Of a DNA stretch of 64,000 bases, positions 53,180 to 62,986 are shown piece after piece. The stretch is taken from the NCBI GenBank assembly GCA_965224535.1, contig CBDCZR010000004.1, forward strand, positions 124,001 through 188,000, given 5' to 3'. The notes below the pieces were generated by a model that saw nothing but the letters and a program-made list of their open reading frames with translations, did not search any database and was not told where the DNA came from. How positions within the stretch are numbered: position 1 is the stretch's first letter; each line of letters starts with the position of its first letter. The translations under genes were made by a program, and so were the position numbers. The DNA is from JBCDHN01 sp965224535. Its GTDB lineage: Bacteria; Verrucomicrobiota; Verrucomicrobiia; Verrucomicrobiales; DEV007.

Positions 53180-54742
53180 TCACTCCATCGCGTCAGTCGC
53201 GAAGGCCACGGCCGGCAACCCGGCTTTGTTGAACAGGTTGGCCCAACGCCGATTGGTCGCGTAGGCAAAGCGCACGTGTTTGGGCGAGGCCACGGCTTCC
53301 GCGGTGAGAACCACGGTGTCCGGGCCCGCAATCCGCGCCGCGGCCCAGTGCCAAGCCCCGTCCTCACCCGCTAACGCAAACCCCTGAACCGCGTCGCTGT
53401 GCCGGACGGCCAACCCTTCGCCCACTTGGGTGAAACGCACCGTCACCTCGGCCCCGTTCACCTCGTGCGAGTCGTAAATCGGCCCAAAAGCCTGCACGCC
53501 GGGCAATTTGTAAACCATCTGCTCCGCCACTTGCGCCGCGCGATTTCCGTAGCCCCACTTGTTGATCGGGTGGACGGAGGAACCCAAATCGCACGCGGGA
53601 ACCATCCACGCGCCGGGATTGTCTCGCATGAGGCGCACGTAGGTAAAACGCTGCTCGCCCGTGCCGATTCGGGCAACGTCAGGCAATGGCGAAAACGGAT
53701 CGGCCTCGCGCGTGATGGGGTCGTCCTTGCTCCAGGCGTTGCCTTGCCCGCTGGGTTTTTGCACGAAAATGAAGGGAAACTCGCCTTGGCCCCATAATTC
53801 GCGCCAACCGCGAATCAGCTCGCTCATCGCCGTGTACTGGCTGAGGCCCTGAATGCCGGATCGCGCCTCGCCCTGATCCCAAAGCACGCCGCGGATGCCG
53901 TAACCGACGCTGGGGCGGATGTGGCGGTCGAACAGGTTGCCGACATTGCCGCCACGCGTGGAAGTTCCGGGTTCGGCCGGTTGCCGGGGCTGGCGTCCGC
54001 GCGGTTTTTTGCCGGCGGCCTTGGCTTCGGCGGCCAGCTTCTCCCAAGCCTCCAGCTTTGCCTGATACTGCTTCATCGCCTGGTCCCGATCCCACGTTTT
54101 CGCGAATTCGGCGACCTCAGCCCGGCATTTTTCGCTCGATTCGTAGGTCTCCGGCGGAATCCAGAAGCCCGAAGGCGTCCCGCCCACGGCGCCGAGAATG
54201 AGCCCGACCGGAACGTCCAAATCGCGGTGGAGCCGTTCGCCAAAGGCAAACAAAATCGCGGAAAACGCGGTCACGTTTTGGGCGGTTGCGGGTTTCCAGG
54301 TTGGATTGGAGCCGCCGCGCAAAAGCCGCATGGCCGGAAACGGAGCTTTGGTCACCAATTCCGCGAGGGTTGGGTCTTTTTTCTGATAACCGGCGACCCC
54401 GCCCGCCATGTTCGACTGGCCGGACCCCACCCAAACATCGCCAACCAAGACGTTGGCGATTTTTCGCGATTTTTCGCCGCTTGCGACCGTCATTTCGCGA
54501 TTTTCTCCCGAAGCCTCCATGGCCGGGAGATTCACCCGCCAAGCGCCGTCCGCCTCCGCCTTGGTGGTAACGGTTTTTCCGGCAAAAGTGACGCTGACTT
54601 CAGCCCCGGGGTCCGCCTTGCCCCATACCGGCGCCTCCACGCCGCGTTGCAGGACCATGTGGTCGCTGAAGTGAGGATCGGGCTCCAGCGCCAGGGCCGG
54701 CGCCGCGGTTAGGATGGTGATTGCGGTAAAAAGGTTGCGCAT
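53180..54742 (-). CDS. Sialate O-acetylesterase family protein
   Basis: 520 aa with signal peptide (FTAITILTAAPALA). SASA-family motifs include FSDHMVLQRG, PVWGKADPGAEVSVTF (Ig-like part), WVGSGQSNMAGGV with the nucleophile Ser, and GVLWDQGEARSG in place of the usual VLWYQGESN. It removes O-acetyl groups from sugars in the periplasm. A Lys/Ala/Pro-rich insert (residues about 230-260) is a local oddity. Confidence 0.87.
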   Translation of the reverse strand: MRNLFTAITILTAAPALALEPDPHFSDHMVLQRGVEAPVWGKADPGAEVSVTFAGKTVTTKAEADGAWRVNLPAMEASGENREMTVASGEKSRKIANVLVGDVWVGSGQSNMAGGVAGYQKKDPTLAELVTKAPFPAMRLLRGGSNPTWKPATAQNVTAFSAILFAFGERLHRDLDVPVGLILGAVGGTPSGFWIPPETYESSEKCRAEVAEFAKTWDRDQAMKQYQAKLEAWEKLAAEAKAAGKKPRGRQPRQPAEPGTSTRGGNVGNLFDRHIRPSVGYGIRGVLWDQGEARSGIQGLSQYTAMSELIRGWRELWGQGEFPFIFVQKPSGQGNAWSKDDPITREADPFSPLPDVARIGTGEQRFTYVRLMRDNPGAWMVPACDLGSSVHPINKWGYGNRAAQVAEQMVYKLPGVQAFGPIYDSHEVNGAEVTVRFTQVGEGLAVRHSDAVQGFALAGEDGAWHWAAARIAGPDTVVLTAEAVASPKHVRFAYATNRRWANLFNKAGLPAVAFATDAME

Positions 54743-54866
54743 GACAGGGTTTATCGGGTTTGGAGCAATTCACCGCGGCCTGGCGTGGGATCTAGCTGGA
54801 TTTTTGGGGGAAATCCGGGTTGCTACCTCAAAAATCGCCTCCCTACGCTCCCTGCCAAAAAGGAAA

Positions 54867-54897
54867 CGGGCGCGCCTCTGGGGAGAGGCACGCCCGT
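54867..54897 (-). terminator. Terminator hairpin downstream of the 85-aa gene
   Basis: Arms 54867-54879 and 54885-54897 pair with one mismatch (ACGGGCG.GCCTCT / AGAGGC.CGCCCGT). On the minus strand a T-rich run (TTTCCTTTTT) follows. It lies 27 nt past the stop at 54924, so it ends a minus-strand transcript coming from there. Confidence 0.65.
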
Positions 54898-54923
54898 AAG
54901 CCACGCGCACAATTCAACACTTG

Positions 54924-55181
54924 TTATGAAGAACCAAACCCGATGGAATCGGGCTGGTCTCGATGATCGCCATTCGCCTTTCGTCTCGTCGCGGGGCGGA
55001 GAGCAGGTCCGCCTTGGGGAGGTTGGGATTCGGCGGAGGAATCGTTGTTCCCCTGCTCTCGCCCCAGATTGCGAGACGATTGGCTAAATTCGTTGGGCGC
55101 AGCACCATTACCCACTTGCACGATTCCCGCTGCGAACTTGGCAGCCTGGTAACCGATCGCGCTGGGCATGGTGATGAGCAT
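54924..55181 (-). CDS. Small hypothetical protein
   Basis: 85 aa: a hydrophobic start (MLITMPSAIGYQAAKFAAG) and a polar Ser/Asn/Gln-rich rest. The frame follows the anti-sigma-like gene by 24 nt and a terminator follows its stop, which supports it as a real last gene of the unit. No family recognised. Confidence 0.4.
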   Translation of the reverse strand: MLITMPSAIGYQAAKFAAGIVQVGNGAAPNEFSQSSRNLGREQGNNDSSAESQPPQGGPALRPATRRKANGDHRDQPDSIGFGSS

Positions 55182-55205
55182 TTTTTCGGTGATTTGGGGT
55201 AAAAT

Positions 55206-55676
55206 TTACTTCGCGTCCGGCTCCAAAACCGGCTGGATGAACACTTTTTCGCCTTGGCGATAGTCGCGGTAAGCTTTGCCGTTGATGACACGCATTCCGC
55301 GGTAAGATGCCTGCTGCAAGGCCGGCGTTCCCGCCACGGGAACCAGCTCGCCGTTGATAATCTGGTAAATCGGCCGGATGTCATCCTCCACGGGGGCAAC
55401 AGAGACCGGCGCGGCCGCGAGATCGCCTTCATCGGCCAGGGAAGCGGCATCCCGCGTGGTTTGCACGGCCATGAGCAACGCCACAAACAGCGCTGCCGCC
55501 GCAACGGCCCATTGCGCGAACGGATGGTGGATGATGTTGGCCGGGTGAGCCAATTCTTCCTCCGCCTGATGGATGGTCATTTCCAGGCGGTGAGCCAGGT
55601 CGGCGCTCGGTTTCGCGGGTGATAGCTCGGAGAGTCGTCGTTCGAGCTGTTCCAGGTTCAAATCGGTCTGGTTCAT
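55206..55676 (-). CDS. Single-pass membrane protein, anti-sigma-like layout
   Basis: 156 aa from ATG 55676. A cytoplasmic helical N-part (LEQLERRLSELSPAKPSADLAHRLEMT, about 45 residues) precedes one transmembrane helix (about 56-75) and an outer Pro/Ala-rich tail with IINGELVPVAGTPALQQASY. Transmembrane anti-sigma factors have this layout, but no zinc motif and no sigma gene are next to it, so the assignment is only by shape. Confidence 0.55.
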   Translation of the reverse strand: MNQTDLNLEQLERRLSELSPAKPSADLAHRLEMTIHQAEEELAHPANIIHHPFAQWAVAAAALFVALLMAVQTTRDAASLADEGDLAAAPVSVAPVEDDIRPIYQIINGELVPVAGTPALQQASYRGMRVINGKAYRDYRQGEKVFIQPVLEPDAK

Positions 55677-55739
55677 ACAGATTCTGCCCATAGAAGCGGG
55701 GAAATGGTGCGAATTTGTCTAAAAAAAGCCAAAAACCAG

Positions 55740-56588
55740 CTAATCCAGCCCAATCGAGGCCAAACCGTCCCGATGGATCATCGCTTCCAGCGCGTCCTCA
55801 TTCAGGCGGGGCAACGCCGTTCCTTCGAGCATCCGGTTGAGGCCGCGCAAGCCTTCGATCGAGGCATTGACGTCGGTGAAGGGAAAATCCGTGCCGAAGA
55901 GCAATCTATCCCAAACGCCGTATTCCTGCACCAGCATCAGGCTCTGGTAGAGCTGGAAAGGGCGGTAATGCAGCGCGCTGACGTCGGCGAACACGTTGGG
56001 ATGTTTGCGGATCGTCACGACGCACTCGCCCTCGTAAGGATGACCCAGGTGGGCGAGGATGAACCTCACGCCGGGATATTTCAGCGCCACCGGCTCGATG
56101 AGGCGCGGCAGGGTGCATTCCAGCGGCGCTTGAGCCACGAACGTCGTGCCCGTGTGCATGAGGGCGGGCAACCCGTGTTTTTGCGCGTAATCCCAGAGCG
56201 GCGTCAGCAAATCCAGGTCATCGACGCGGAATCCGGCGTACATCGGCAGCAACTTGACGCCGCGCAGGCCCAATTCTTCGCGCCCGAAGCGCATTTCATC
56301 CTCCCAGCCGGGTTGGGTGGGATCCACCGAGAGAAAACCCAGCAATCGCGCGGGATCCTGGGCGACGTAGCCGGCTACGGTGCGGTCATCCACCCAAATG
56401 CCGGCCAACCTGGCTTTTCCGCCGAAAACGACGGTTTTGGTGTCGTCCGGGGCGGATTTCCGGTAAGCATCGTAGGTCACGGTCAGATCGACCTCCGCCC
56501 CGGCCTTGGCGCCGGACGCCTGACGGATGAAGTCCGCCGTGAAGTCGTTCGGGAAATTCCAAGCATGGCTGTGAATGTCGACGATCAT
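55740..56588 (-). CDS. Metal-dependent amidohydrolase (amidohydrolase_2 family)
   Basis: 282 aa from ATG 56588. The metal ligands and motifs fit the TIM-barrel amidohydrolase_2 family: IVDIHSHAWNF (HxH), GVKLLPMYAGF, ALMHTGTTF, FILAHLGHPYEG and LFGTDFPF (Asp). Many members are decarboxylases or lactonases acting on aromatic or sugar acids; the substrate is unknown. It diverges from the nucleotide cyclase gene. Confidence 0.87.
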   Translation of the reverse strand: MIVDIHSHAWNFPNDFTADFIRQASGAKAGAEVDLTVTYDAYRKSAPDDTKTVVFGGKARLAGIWVDDRTVAGYVAQDPARLLGFLSVDPTQPGWEDEMRFGREELGLRGVKLLPMYAGFRVDDLDLLTPLWDYAQKHGLPALMHTGTTFVAQAPLECTLPRLIEPVALKYPGVRFILAHLGHPYEGECVVTIRKHPNVFADVSALHYRPFQLYQSLMLVQEYGVWDRLLFGTDFPFTDVNASIEGLRGLNRMLEGTALPRLNEDALEAMIHRDGLASIGLD

Positions 56589-56696
56589 GGGTTTCACTCA
56601 TTCCTCGGACCGGGCCGCGGGAATTTCAAGGAGCCGCTTTCTCGCTTTCCGCAAAACCTTGATTTGGGAGCCGGCATTCGGCAAAGTCAGCCTAAC

Positions 56697-58619
56697 ATGG
56701 TTCTCGTCGCCGTATTTTTGGAAGATCCCAGCCAGTGGGAAGCCGTGGAGCTGAAAATCGCCGGCCGTCCGGTGAAAATCGGCCGCCAGCCTGAAATTGG
56801 CGACGGCGAGGTGGCGCTGCGCATCCCGTGGCGCGACCGGGTCGTGAATCGCAACCATTCCCGCGCCTGGATGGAGGAGGAGGGCGTTTTGAAGGCCGAG
56901 CGCCTCCTTCCGCTGAAAAATCGCAGCGAGCCCAACAAGTTCTACACCAACGCACCGCACGCCGAGCGGGAATTGCTGGAGGAGCCCCTGACTTTGCGCG
57001 CGGGCGATTCCTTCAGCATCGGCGCGCACGGCCGAACGGCCTTTTTTTGGCTGAATTCGGTGGAGGAGCTGAAGGAGGTGATGAGCCGGCAGCGGCCTTT
57101 TGGCGGTTTGCCGGGAGAAACCACGCCCCAGACGCACCAGCGCATGATTCCACCGCCGCTGGGGTATGAAGAGGTGGAGGGGCTGGACGATTACAGCCTC
57201 AGGCTCCAGCTCAAGCTCTTGCAGCAGGAACTGCCGGAAAAAGTGCTGAGCGGCTGGACGAGCGAGGACGAGTTGCTGACCCGCACGGCCGATTTTTTGA
57301 AGACGGCGTTGCCCGGCCAGCGCGGCGTTTCCGTGGCGTTCCTGGCGCTGGAGGCCGGTGACGACGGAGAAAAGCCGCGGTTCGAGATTTTGAACCAGGA
57401 TCCCTCGGCCTGGGCGAATTTCCGCGTCAGCACCAGCTTGTTGCGCCAAATCAACCTGCAAGCGCCGAATTCGCGCGATACCTACCTTTGGAACTCAGCC
57501 GATCCCGGCGCCGCGCAAATTTCCGACGCCACCATGCTGCGCCAGGTGGATTGGGTGGCCATTTTGCCGGTGGCAACGCTGGAAGGCGAGGGCGGCATTT
57601 ACCAGGACCGGCACGGACGCCTGGTGTTCCTTTACGTGGAGGCGCGTCAGGCCAGCAGCGCTTCGGCGATCGCGTTCGTCCCGTTTTTGCGTCTCATCGG
57701 CTCGGTCGTGGCCAGCCTGCATTCGGCCCGGAATCGCCAGCGCATCCAGGACTCGCTCTCGGACCATTTTTCGCCCGCCTTGCGCCGCATGTTGCACGCC
57801 GGCGATGTGGATCAGCTCAAGCCGACGCTGGCCGAGTGCACCGTCCTTTTCTGCGACCGGCGAGGCGCCTCGCGAAGCATGGAGAGCGCCTCGACCGATG
57901 CCGAAATTTTGCGTCAACTGCGCGAAAACCAGGAAATCGTCGGCGAAATTTCCGCAACCGTGTTCGAGCACGACGGCGTGATCACCGATTTCGCGGGCGA
58001 CGGCGTTTTGGCGCTGTGGGGCTGGCCGGTCGCCGGCAACGACCACGCCACCCACGCCGTGAACGCGGCGGAATCGATCGCAAACCGGCTGGCGTCGCGA
58101 ATGGAGGCCGAAACCGGCGGTCGACCCGCGGCGGTGGTTCGCATGGGCATCAGCACCGGCCGCATTGCCGTGGGCGACACCGGTCCGGTTCAGCAGGTGC
58201 ACATCAGCGTGTTTGGCAACGTGGTGAACTTTGGCGCGCGGCTGGAATTGCTGGGCAAACAGTTTCAGGTGCCCGCTTTGCTAAGCCACGACACCATGCA
58301 ACTGATGCGCGATTCCGGAAAAACGGTGCGCAAGCTCTGTTACCTGCGCCCGGCCGGCTTCAACCGCGCCTACCCGGTCTACGAGCTGGTTTTGCCGCGC
58401 CAGATCGGTGGCAGCGGGGTCACGGACGAGCAAATTGCCGCCTACGAAGCCGCTTTGCAGGCGTTTGTGGCCCGAAATTGGGTAGAATGCGTGGATTTGC
58501 TCCAAAAACTCCCCGATTCCGACGGCCCGGCGCACTGGTTGCGCGAACAAGCCGAATTTTTCCAGGCAAACGACCCGGGCGAGGGTTGGCAGGGGGAAAT
58601 CGCCAGCTTGAGCAAGTAG
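56697..58619 (+). CDS. FHA-domain class III adenylate/guanylate cyclase
   Basis: 640 aa. An FHA domain at the N-terminus (residues 1-115, KIGRQ... and RVVNRNHSRAW) is followed by a GAF-like middle (about 170-330) and a C-terminal class III cyclase catalytic domain (about 370-545). Its two metal Asp residues are visible in TVLFCDRRGASRS (about 382) and DFAGDGVLALWG (about 437), and HISVFGNVVNFGARLE is the typical helix. The usual FADIxGFT is changed to FCDRRGASR, so activity should be checked. An 80-residue tail follows. Upstream in-frame sequence belongs to the antisense of the amidohydrolase gene and is not used. Confidence 0.85.
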   Translation: MVLVAVFLEDPSQWEAVELKIAGRPVKIGRQPEIGDGEVALRIPWRDRVVNRNHSRAWMEEEGVLKAERLLPLKNRSEPNKFYTNAPHAERELLEEPLTLRAGDSFSIGAHGRTAFFWLNSVEELKEVMSRQRPFGGLPGETTPQTHQRMIPPPLGYEEVEGLDDYSLRLQLKLLQQELPEKVLSGWTSEDELLTRTADFLKTALPGQRGVSVAFLALEAGDDGEKPRFEILNQDPSAWANFRVSTSLLRQINLQAPNSRDTYLWNSADPGAAQISDATMLRQVDWVAILPVATLEGEGGIYQDRHGRLVFLYVEARQASSASAIAFVPFLRLIGSVVASLHSARNRQRIQDSLSDHFSPALRRMLHAGDVDQLKPTLAECTVLFCDRRGASRSMESASTDAEILRQLRENQEIVGEISATVFEHDGVITDFAGDGVLALWGWPVAGNDHATHAVNAAESIANRLASRMEAETGGRPAAVVRMGISTGRIAVGDTGPVQQVHISVFGNVVNFGARLELLGKQFQVPALLSHDTMQLMRDSGKTVRKLCYLRPAGFNRAYPVYELVLPRQIGGSGVTDEQIAAYEAALQAFVARNWVECVDLLQKLPDSDGPAHWLREQAEFFQANDPGEGWQGEIASLSK

Positions 58620-58741
58620 AGCGTAGAGCGCGAAAATCGCACCAAAATTGCGGAAACCTTGCAAAATGCGGCGAACCGCGATTTTGTGAGCCACTTGCGC
58701 AAGATTCTTGCCTTTGCCATCGTTCTGAGACTCAATCCGCC

Positions 58742-61700
58742 ATGAAACTCCCCGGTCTTTCCGTCTTTTGCCTCATTTTGGCGCTGTTTTCGGCCTCCAA
58801 CGCCGCTGAAATCGATTTCAACCGCGATATTCGCCCGATTTTGTCGGACAACTGTTTTTTGTGCCACGGTCCTTCGGAATCCGACCGCAAGGCAAAATTG
58901 CGGCTCGACGTTCGCGAAGCCGCGATTGATTCCGGCAACCTCGTGCCGGGAAAACCGGACGAAAGCGAGGTGGTGGCGCGACTTTTCGCCGATGATCCGG
59001 ATGACTTGATGCCGCCGCCGGATTCGAACAAGCACCTGACTCCCGCGCAGCGCGAATTGCTGGAAAAATGGGTCGCTGAGGGCGCGGAGTATCAGGATCA
59101 CTGGTCGTTCGTGCCGCCGCAGCGCACCGCAGACGTTGGCGAGGCGAATCCGGTCGATTTTTTCGTGGAACGCGGGTTGAAGGCGCGCGGGTTGGAGTAT
59201 TCGCCGCCGGCTGAGTTGCCCACGCTCATTCGCCGGGTGACGTTGGATTTGACCGGCTTGCCGCCAACGCCCGGGGAGGTGGACTCGTTCGTGAAGGACA
59301 CGCAGGCACGAGGCGCCGATGCGGCTTACGCGGCCCTCGTCGATCGTTTGCTGGCGAAACCGGCCTACGGCGAGCGCATGGCCCTGGCCTGGCTGGACGC
59401 CGCGCGCTACGGCGACACCAGCGTGATGCACGCCGACGGTCCGCGCGACATGTGGCCCTGGCGCGACTGGGTTATCCAGGCCTACAACACCAACAAACCT
59501 TTCGACCAGTTCACGATCGAGCAGTTGGCCGGCGATTTGATCCCCAACGCGACCACCGCGCAAAAAATCGCATCCGGCTTCAACCGAAATCACGCCACCA
59601 GCGATGAGGGCGGAGCTTTTGCCGAGGAATTGCGCGTGGAATACGTCGTCGACCGCGTGCAAACGACGTCCACGGTTTGGCTGGGCCTGACGATGGAGTG
59701 CGGGCAGTGCCACGACCACAAGTACGACCCCATTTCGCAGCGGGAGTACTACCAGTTTTTCGCCTATTTCAACAACACCGCCGATCCGGGGATGCAAACG
59801 CGCCGCGGCAATCAGTCGCCTGTGGTTGAGGTGGAAAGTGAAGAGCGGCTGGCGAAGCTGGCGGAGCTGAAGGCGAAAATTGAGGCGGAACAACAGAAGC
59901 TGACCGATTACCGGAAATCCGCCGAGCCGCAGTTTGCCGCTTGGACCGCGAAAGCCACCGCGGAAGCCGCCGGCAAGGGTGCTCCGGCGAAGGAACTGGC
60001 CGGCCTGGCGCACTGGTTTCCGCTGGATGAAGCCGGCGGCAAAGAGCTGAAAAACAAGGTGACCGGAGCCATCGCCACGCTGGAAAAAGGCAAGCTGGAG
60101 ACCTCCGAGCGCCAGGGCAACAAAGCGCTGAAACTCAACGGCGGCACCCAGTTTCTCTGCTCCGCCCAAGCGCCGAATCTCAAGCACAACGAGCCGTTCA
60201 GCTTCGCGGCCTGGATCAAGAGCGACAGTAAGAGCAGCGGGGCGGTTTTCTCGCGGATGGACGTCGCCAAGGCTTATCGCGGCTACGACATGTGGGTTCA
60301 GGGCCGCAACGTTGGCACGCACATCGTCAGCGCCTGGTCCGGCAACGCATTGAAGGTCGTTTCCGCCGATCAACTCAAGCCCAAAACCTGGCAGCACGTG
60401 GTGGTCAGCTACGATGGCAGCCAAAAAGCCGCCGGCGTGAAGATTTACATCGACGGCAAGCTTTCGGCGAACCAGGTCGAGGTTGATTCGTTAACCGGCT
60501 CCATCGAGACTTCCGTGCCGTTCAAGATCGGCAGCCGCTCAAATGGCGGAAATTGGCGCGGTGAGGTCGATGACATCCGAATTTATCGCCGCGCGTTGAC
60601 CGAGGCGGAGGTTCCCCTGGCCAAAGCGGACGTGATTGGCGGCATCCTGGCCGTGGCCGCGGAAAAACGCAGCGATGCGCAGGTGGAAACGCTGCGCAAC
60701 TTCTACTTCGCCAACGAAGACAAGCGCTACGAAAAGCTCAACGGCGCGTTGGCGAAAACGACCAAGGAACACGCGGATTTGAACCAAAAACCGGCCACCT
60801 CGATGATCATGGCCGACAATCCGCCGGCCAAAATGCGCATGACTTACGTGCTGGACCGCGGTCTCTACGATTCGCCGAAAAAGGAGGAATCCATCCCCGT
60901 GGGCGTTCCCGCCTTCCTGCCGCCGTTGCCGGAAAACGCGCCTCCCAACCGCTTGGGGCTCGCGAAATGGCTCACGCAGCCAACTCACCCGCTCACCGCG
61001 CGTGTAGCCGTGAACCGCTACTGGATGCTGCTTTTCGGCGACGGCTTAGTTCGCACGGCAGGCGATTTTGGCTCTCAAGGCATGCCGCCAATCCACCCGG
61101 AATTGCTCGACTGGCTGGCGGTGGACTTCGCCGAATCCGGTTGGGACGTGAAACGGATGATCCGCCAGTTGGTCCTGTCGCGCACCTATCGGCAAAGCTC
61201 GAAGCTCCAACCGCAACGGGCGAAACTTGACCCCGAAAACCTGCTTTTGTCGCGCGCGCCGCGATTTCGGCTCCAGGGCGAGTTTATTCGCGATCAAGCG
61301 CTGGCGGTCAGCGGATTGCTCGTCGACGAACTCGGCGGCCCCGGCGTCAAGCCCTACCAACCGCCGAACATCTGGAACGAAGTGAGCCTCAACGGCGGAT
61401 TGCGCTACCCGCAGGACAAAGGCGCCAAGCTCTACCGCCGCTCGCTCTACACCTACTGGAAACGCAGCGCTCCCATGCCGAACATGGTCATTTTTGACGC
61501 GCCAACCCGGGAAAAATGCGTCGTGCAACGCGCCCGCACCAACACGCCGCTCCAAGCGTTGGTGACGCTGAACGACCCCCAGTTTGTCGAAGCGGCCCGC
61601 GTCTTTGCCCAGCGGCTCATCCAGGCGGAATCGGACGCTGCCAAGCGCATCGACCTCGGTTTCCGGCTAGCGACCGCGCGGTTGGCGACCGAGCGCGAAA

Positions 61701-61888
61701 AATCGGTGCTCGCTGGGATTTTGGCGGACCAACGCAAGCGTTTTCAGGCCAATCCCGAGTCCGCGACCCAGTTTTTGGCCGTCGGCGAGTCAACGCGGGA
61801 TGAATCGATCGACGCGATCGAGCACGCCGCCTGGATGGTCGTGGCGCAGATGATTTTGAACCTGGATGAGACGCTGACGCGGGGTTAG
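58742..61888 (+). CDS. Secreted DUF1549/DUF1553 protein with PSCyt1 and LamG-like domains, copy 3
   Basis: 1048 aa from ATG 58742, which starts a signal peptide. It has PSCyt1 (IRPILSDNCFLCHGPSESDR with CxxCH), DUF1549 (LIRRVTLDLTGLPPTPGEVD and CGQCHDHKYDPISQREYY), a coiled-coil stretch (EERLAKLAELKAKIEAEQQK), a LamG/concanavalin-like domain of about 190 residues (GLAHWFPLDEAGGKEL ... VDDIRIYRRAL) and DUF1553 (NRYWMLLFGDGLVRTAGDFG). The LamG insert makes it longer than copies 1 and 2 and could bind polysaccharide. Confidence 0.9.
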   Translation: MKLPGLSVFCLILALFSASNAAEIDFNRDIRPILSDNCFLCHGPSESDRKAKLRLDVREAAIDSGNLVPGKPDESEVVARLFADDPDDLMPPPDSNKHLTPAQRELLEKWVAEGAEYQDHWSFVPPQRTADVGEANPVDFFVERGLKARGLEYSPPAELPTLIRRVTLDLTGLPPTPGEVDSFVKDTQARGADAAYAALVDRLLAKPAYGERMALAWLDAARYGDTSVMHADGPRDMWPWRDWVIQAYNTNKPFDQFTIEQLAGDLIPNATTAQKIASGFNRNHATSDEGGAFAEELRVEYVVDRVQTTSTVWLGLTMECGQCHDHKYDPISQREYYQFFAYFNNTADPGMQTRRGNQSPVVEVESEERLAKLAELKAKIEAEQQKLTDYRKSAEPQFAAWTAKATAEAAGKGAPAKELAGLAHWFPLDEAGGKELKNKVTGAIATLEKGKLETSERQGNKALKLNGGTQFLCSAQAPNLKHNEPFSFAAWIKSDSKSSGAVFSRMDVAKAYRGYDMWVQGRNVGTHIVSAWSGNALKVVSADQLKPKTWQHVVVSYDGSQKAAGVKIYIDGKLSANQVEVDSLTGSIETSVPFKIGSRSNGGNWRGEVDDIRIYRRALTEAEVPLAKADVIGGILAVAAEKRSDAQVETLRNFYFANEDKRYEKLNGALAKTTKEHADLNQKPATSMIMADNPPAKMRMTYVLDRGLYDSPKKEESIPVGVPAFLPPLPENAPPNRLGLAKWLTQPTHPLTARVAVNRYWMLLFGDGLVRTAGDFGSQGMPPIHPELLDWLAVDFAESGWDVKRMIRQLVLSRTYRQSSKLQPQRAKLDPENLLLSRAPRFRLQGEFIRDQALAVSGLLVDELGGPGVKPYQPPNIWNEVSLNGGLRYPQDKGAKLYRRSLYTYWKRSAPMPNMVIFDAPTREKCVVQRARTNTPLQALVTLNDPQFVEAARVFAQRLIQAESDAAKRIDLGFRLATARLATEREKSVLAGILADQRKRFQANPESATQFLAVGESTRDESIDAIEHAAWMVVAQMILNLDETLTRG

Positions 61889-62215
61889 ATAGATAGTTTC
61901 TCACACTCCGGGGACGATTTTCTCACATTCCGGGGATAATTTTTTTCTTCCCGTAGGGACCGATCATGTTAGCCGGGGCGCTTTAGCCCCCGGGAACGGC
62001 CTCAAAAAACGCCTCGTCGCGTCAGCGACTGATTATTCGGGCTCGACGTCGTCTCAGCATGAACGCTCGCGACGCGACGAACCGAAATCACGGGGGATTT
62101 TCGGTCACGACGGAGCAACGGGCGCGAATTTTCGTAATTTTCGCAAAAGAGGCGTTTCCCAAAATATCAACTGATGTTAAAATCTCATGTTACCCATTTT
62201 CCTTCCGCCGTTGCC
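61889..62215. repeat. Intergenic region with 22-nt direct repeat and palindromic GC element
   Basis: Two direct 22-nt copies of TTTCTCACAYTCCGGGGAYRAT begin at 61897 and 61919. Further on, AGCCGGGGCGCTTTAGCCCCCGG (about 61994-62017) is nearly self-complementary. No gene is seen. Confidence 0.5.
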
Positions 62216-62932
62216 ATGACTTTTGCTCCCTCTATCTCCCCGGAACCCGACGACCATCACGATGCGCAGCGGGATTGTTTTCTGCCGTTGCCCAGGAAAT
62301 CGGCGCCCGCGAGAGAACCGGAGATTTACACGTTTCACTCCAACGCGCATGCGGCGAGCCACGAGGAGAGCTTTCACCCCGCCGACGCCACCTTTTACCC
62401 GGCGCAGAACCCGGGACCGGGACATCCGCGCGATCGAAGCCCGGCCCACTCCGCGCCAGGCGCCAATCAGCTCCACAACCACGAGTGGCGCATCCTCCAC
62501 GGGCGCCGGACGCAATTTCAGGAAGCCCGCCGCGATTTGATGGACCGGCTTTCCCGCTCGATCGTGGAATTGGAGGACGGAGCGGTCGAAGCCCTGCGCC
62601 TGGCCGAGGCCAAAAAACAGGCTGCCGAATCTTTCCGCCGTCATTTGGCCGTGATCGAGACCATTCACCCTGAAAACTGGGCCGATCACGAATTGCACCT
62701 GGAGCTAAGCCGCGCGCAGGCAATCGTCGATGAAGCGCACGAAGATTTTCACGCCACCCTGGGCCGACTCGACGGAGCCGGGTCAAAAACGCGCCGATTG
62801 CGCTTTCCGATGCCAAATCTGCGGGGCGCCGGCTTTTTTGACGCTCTCCGCGCCGGATTCGGGTTTTGGCTGCCGATCTTGATTTTGGGCATCGTCGCTC
62901 TGATTTTGATCGTCACCGCTTTGGGCAAATAG
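62216..62932 (+). CDS. Tail-anchored membrane protein of unknown function
   Basis: 238 aa from ATG 62216 (an in-frame ATG at 62174 adds 14). A His/Pro/Asp-rich N-terminal 90 residues (disordered) precede a helical, probably coiled-coil region (RRTQFQEARRDLMDRLSRSI ... AKKQAAESFRRHLAVIE, about 95-185) and one transmembrane helix at the very end (FWLPILILGIVALILIV). No family recognised. Confidence 0.6.
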   Translation: MTFAPSISPEPDDHHDAQRDCFLPLPRKSAPAREPEIYTFHSNAHAASHEESFHPADATFYPAQNPGPGHPRDRSPAHSAPGANQLHNHEWRILHGRRTQFQEARRDLMDRLSRSIVELEDGAVEALRLAEAKKQAAESFRRHLAVIETIHPENWADHELHLELSRAQAIVDEAHEDFHATLGRLDGAGSKTRRLRFPMPNLRGAGFFDALRAGFGFWLPILILGIVALILIVTALGK

Positions 62933-62986
62933 CCCGATTCCAAGCGAATTGTGGGCAAAATTGGCGCTTTCGCCACGGCCCGCAGG

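Noticed and set aside
57488..58741. Upstream extension of the copy 3 cytochrome gene
   Set aside because: It overlaps the nucleotide cyclase gene in another frame; the signal peptide starts at 58742.
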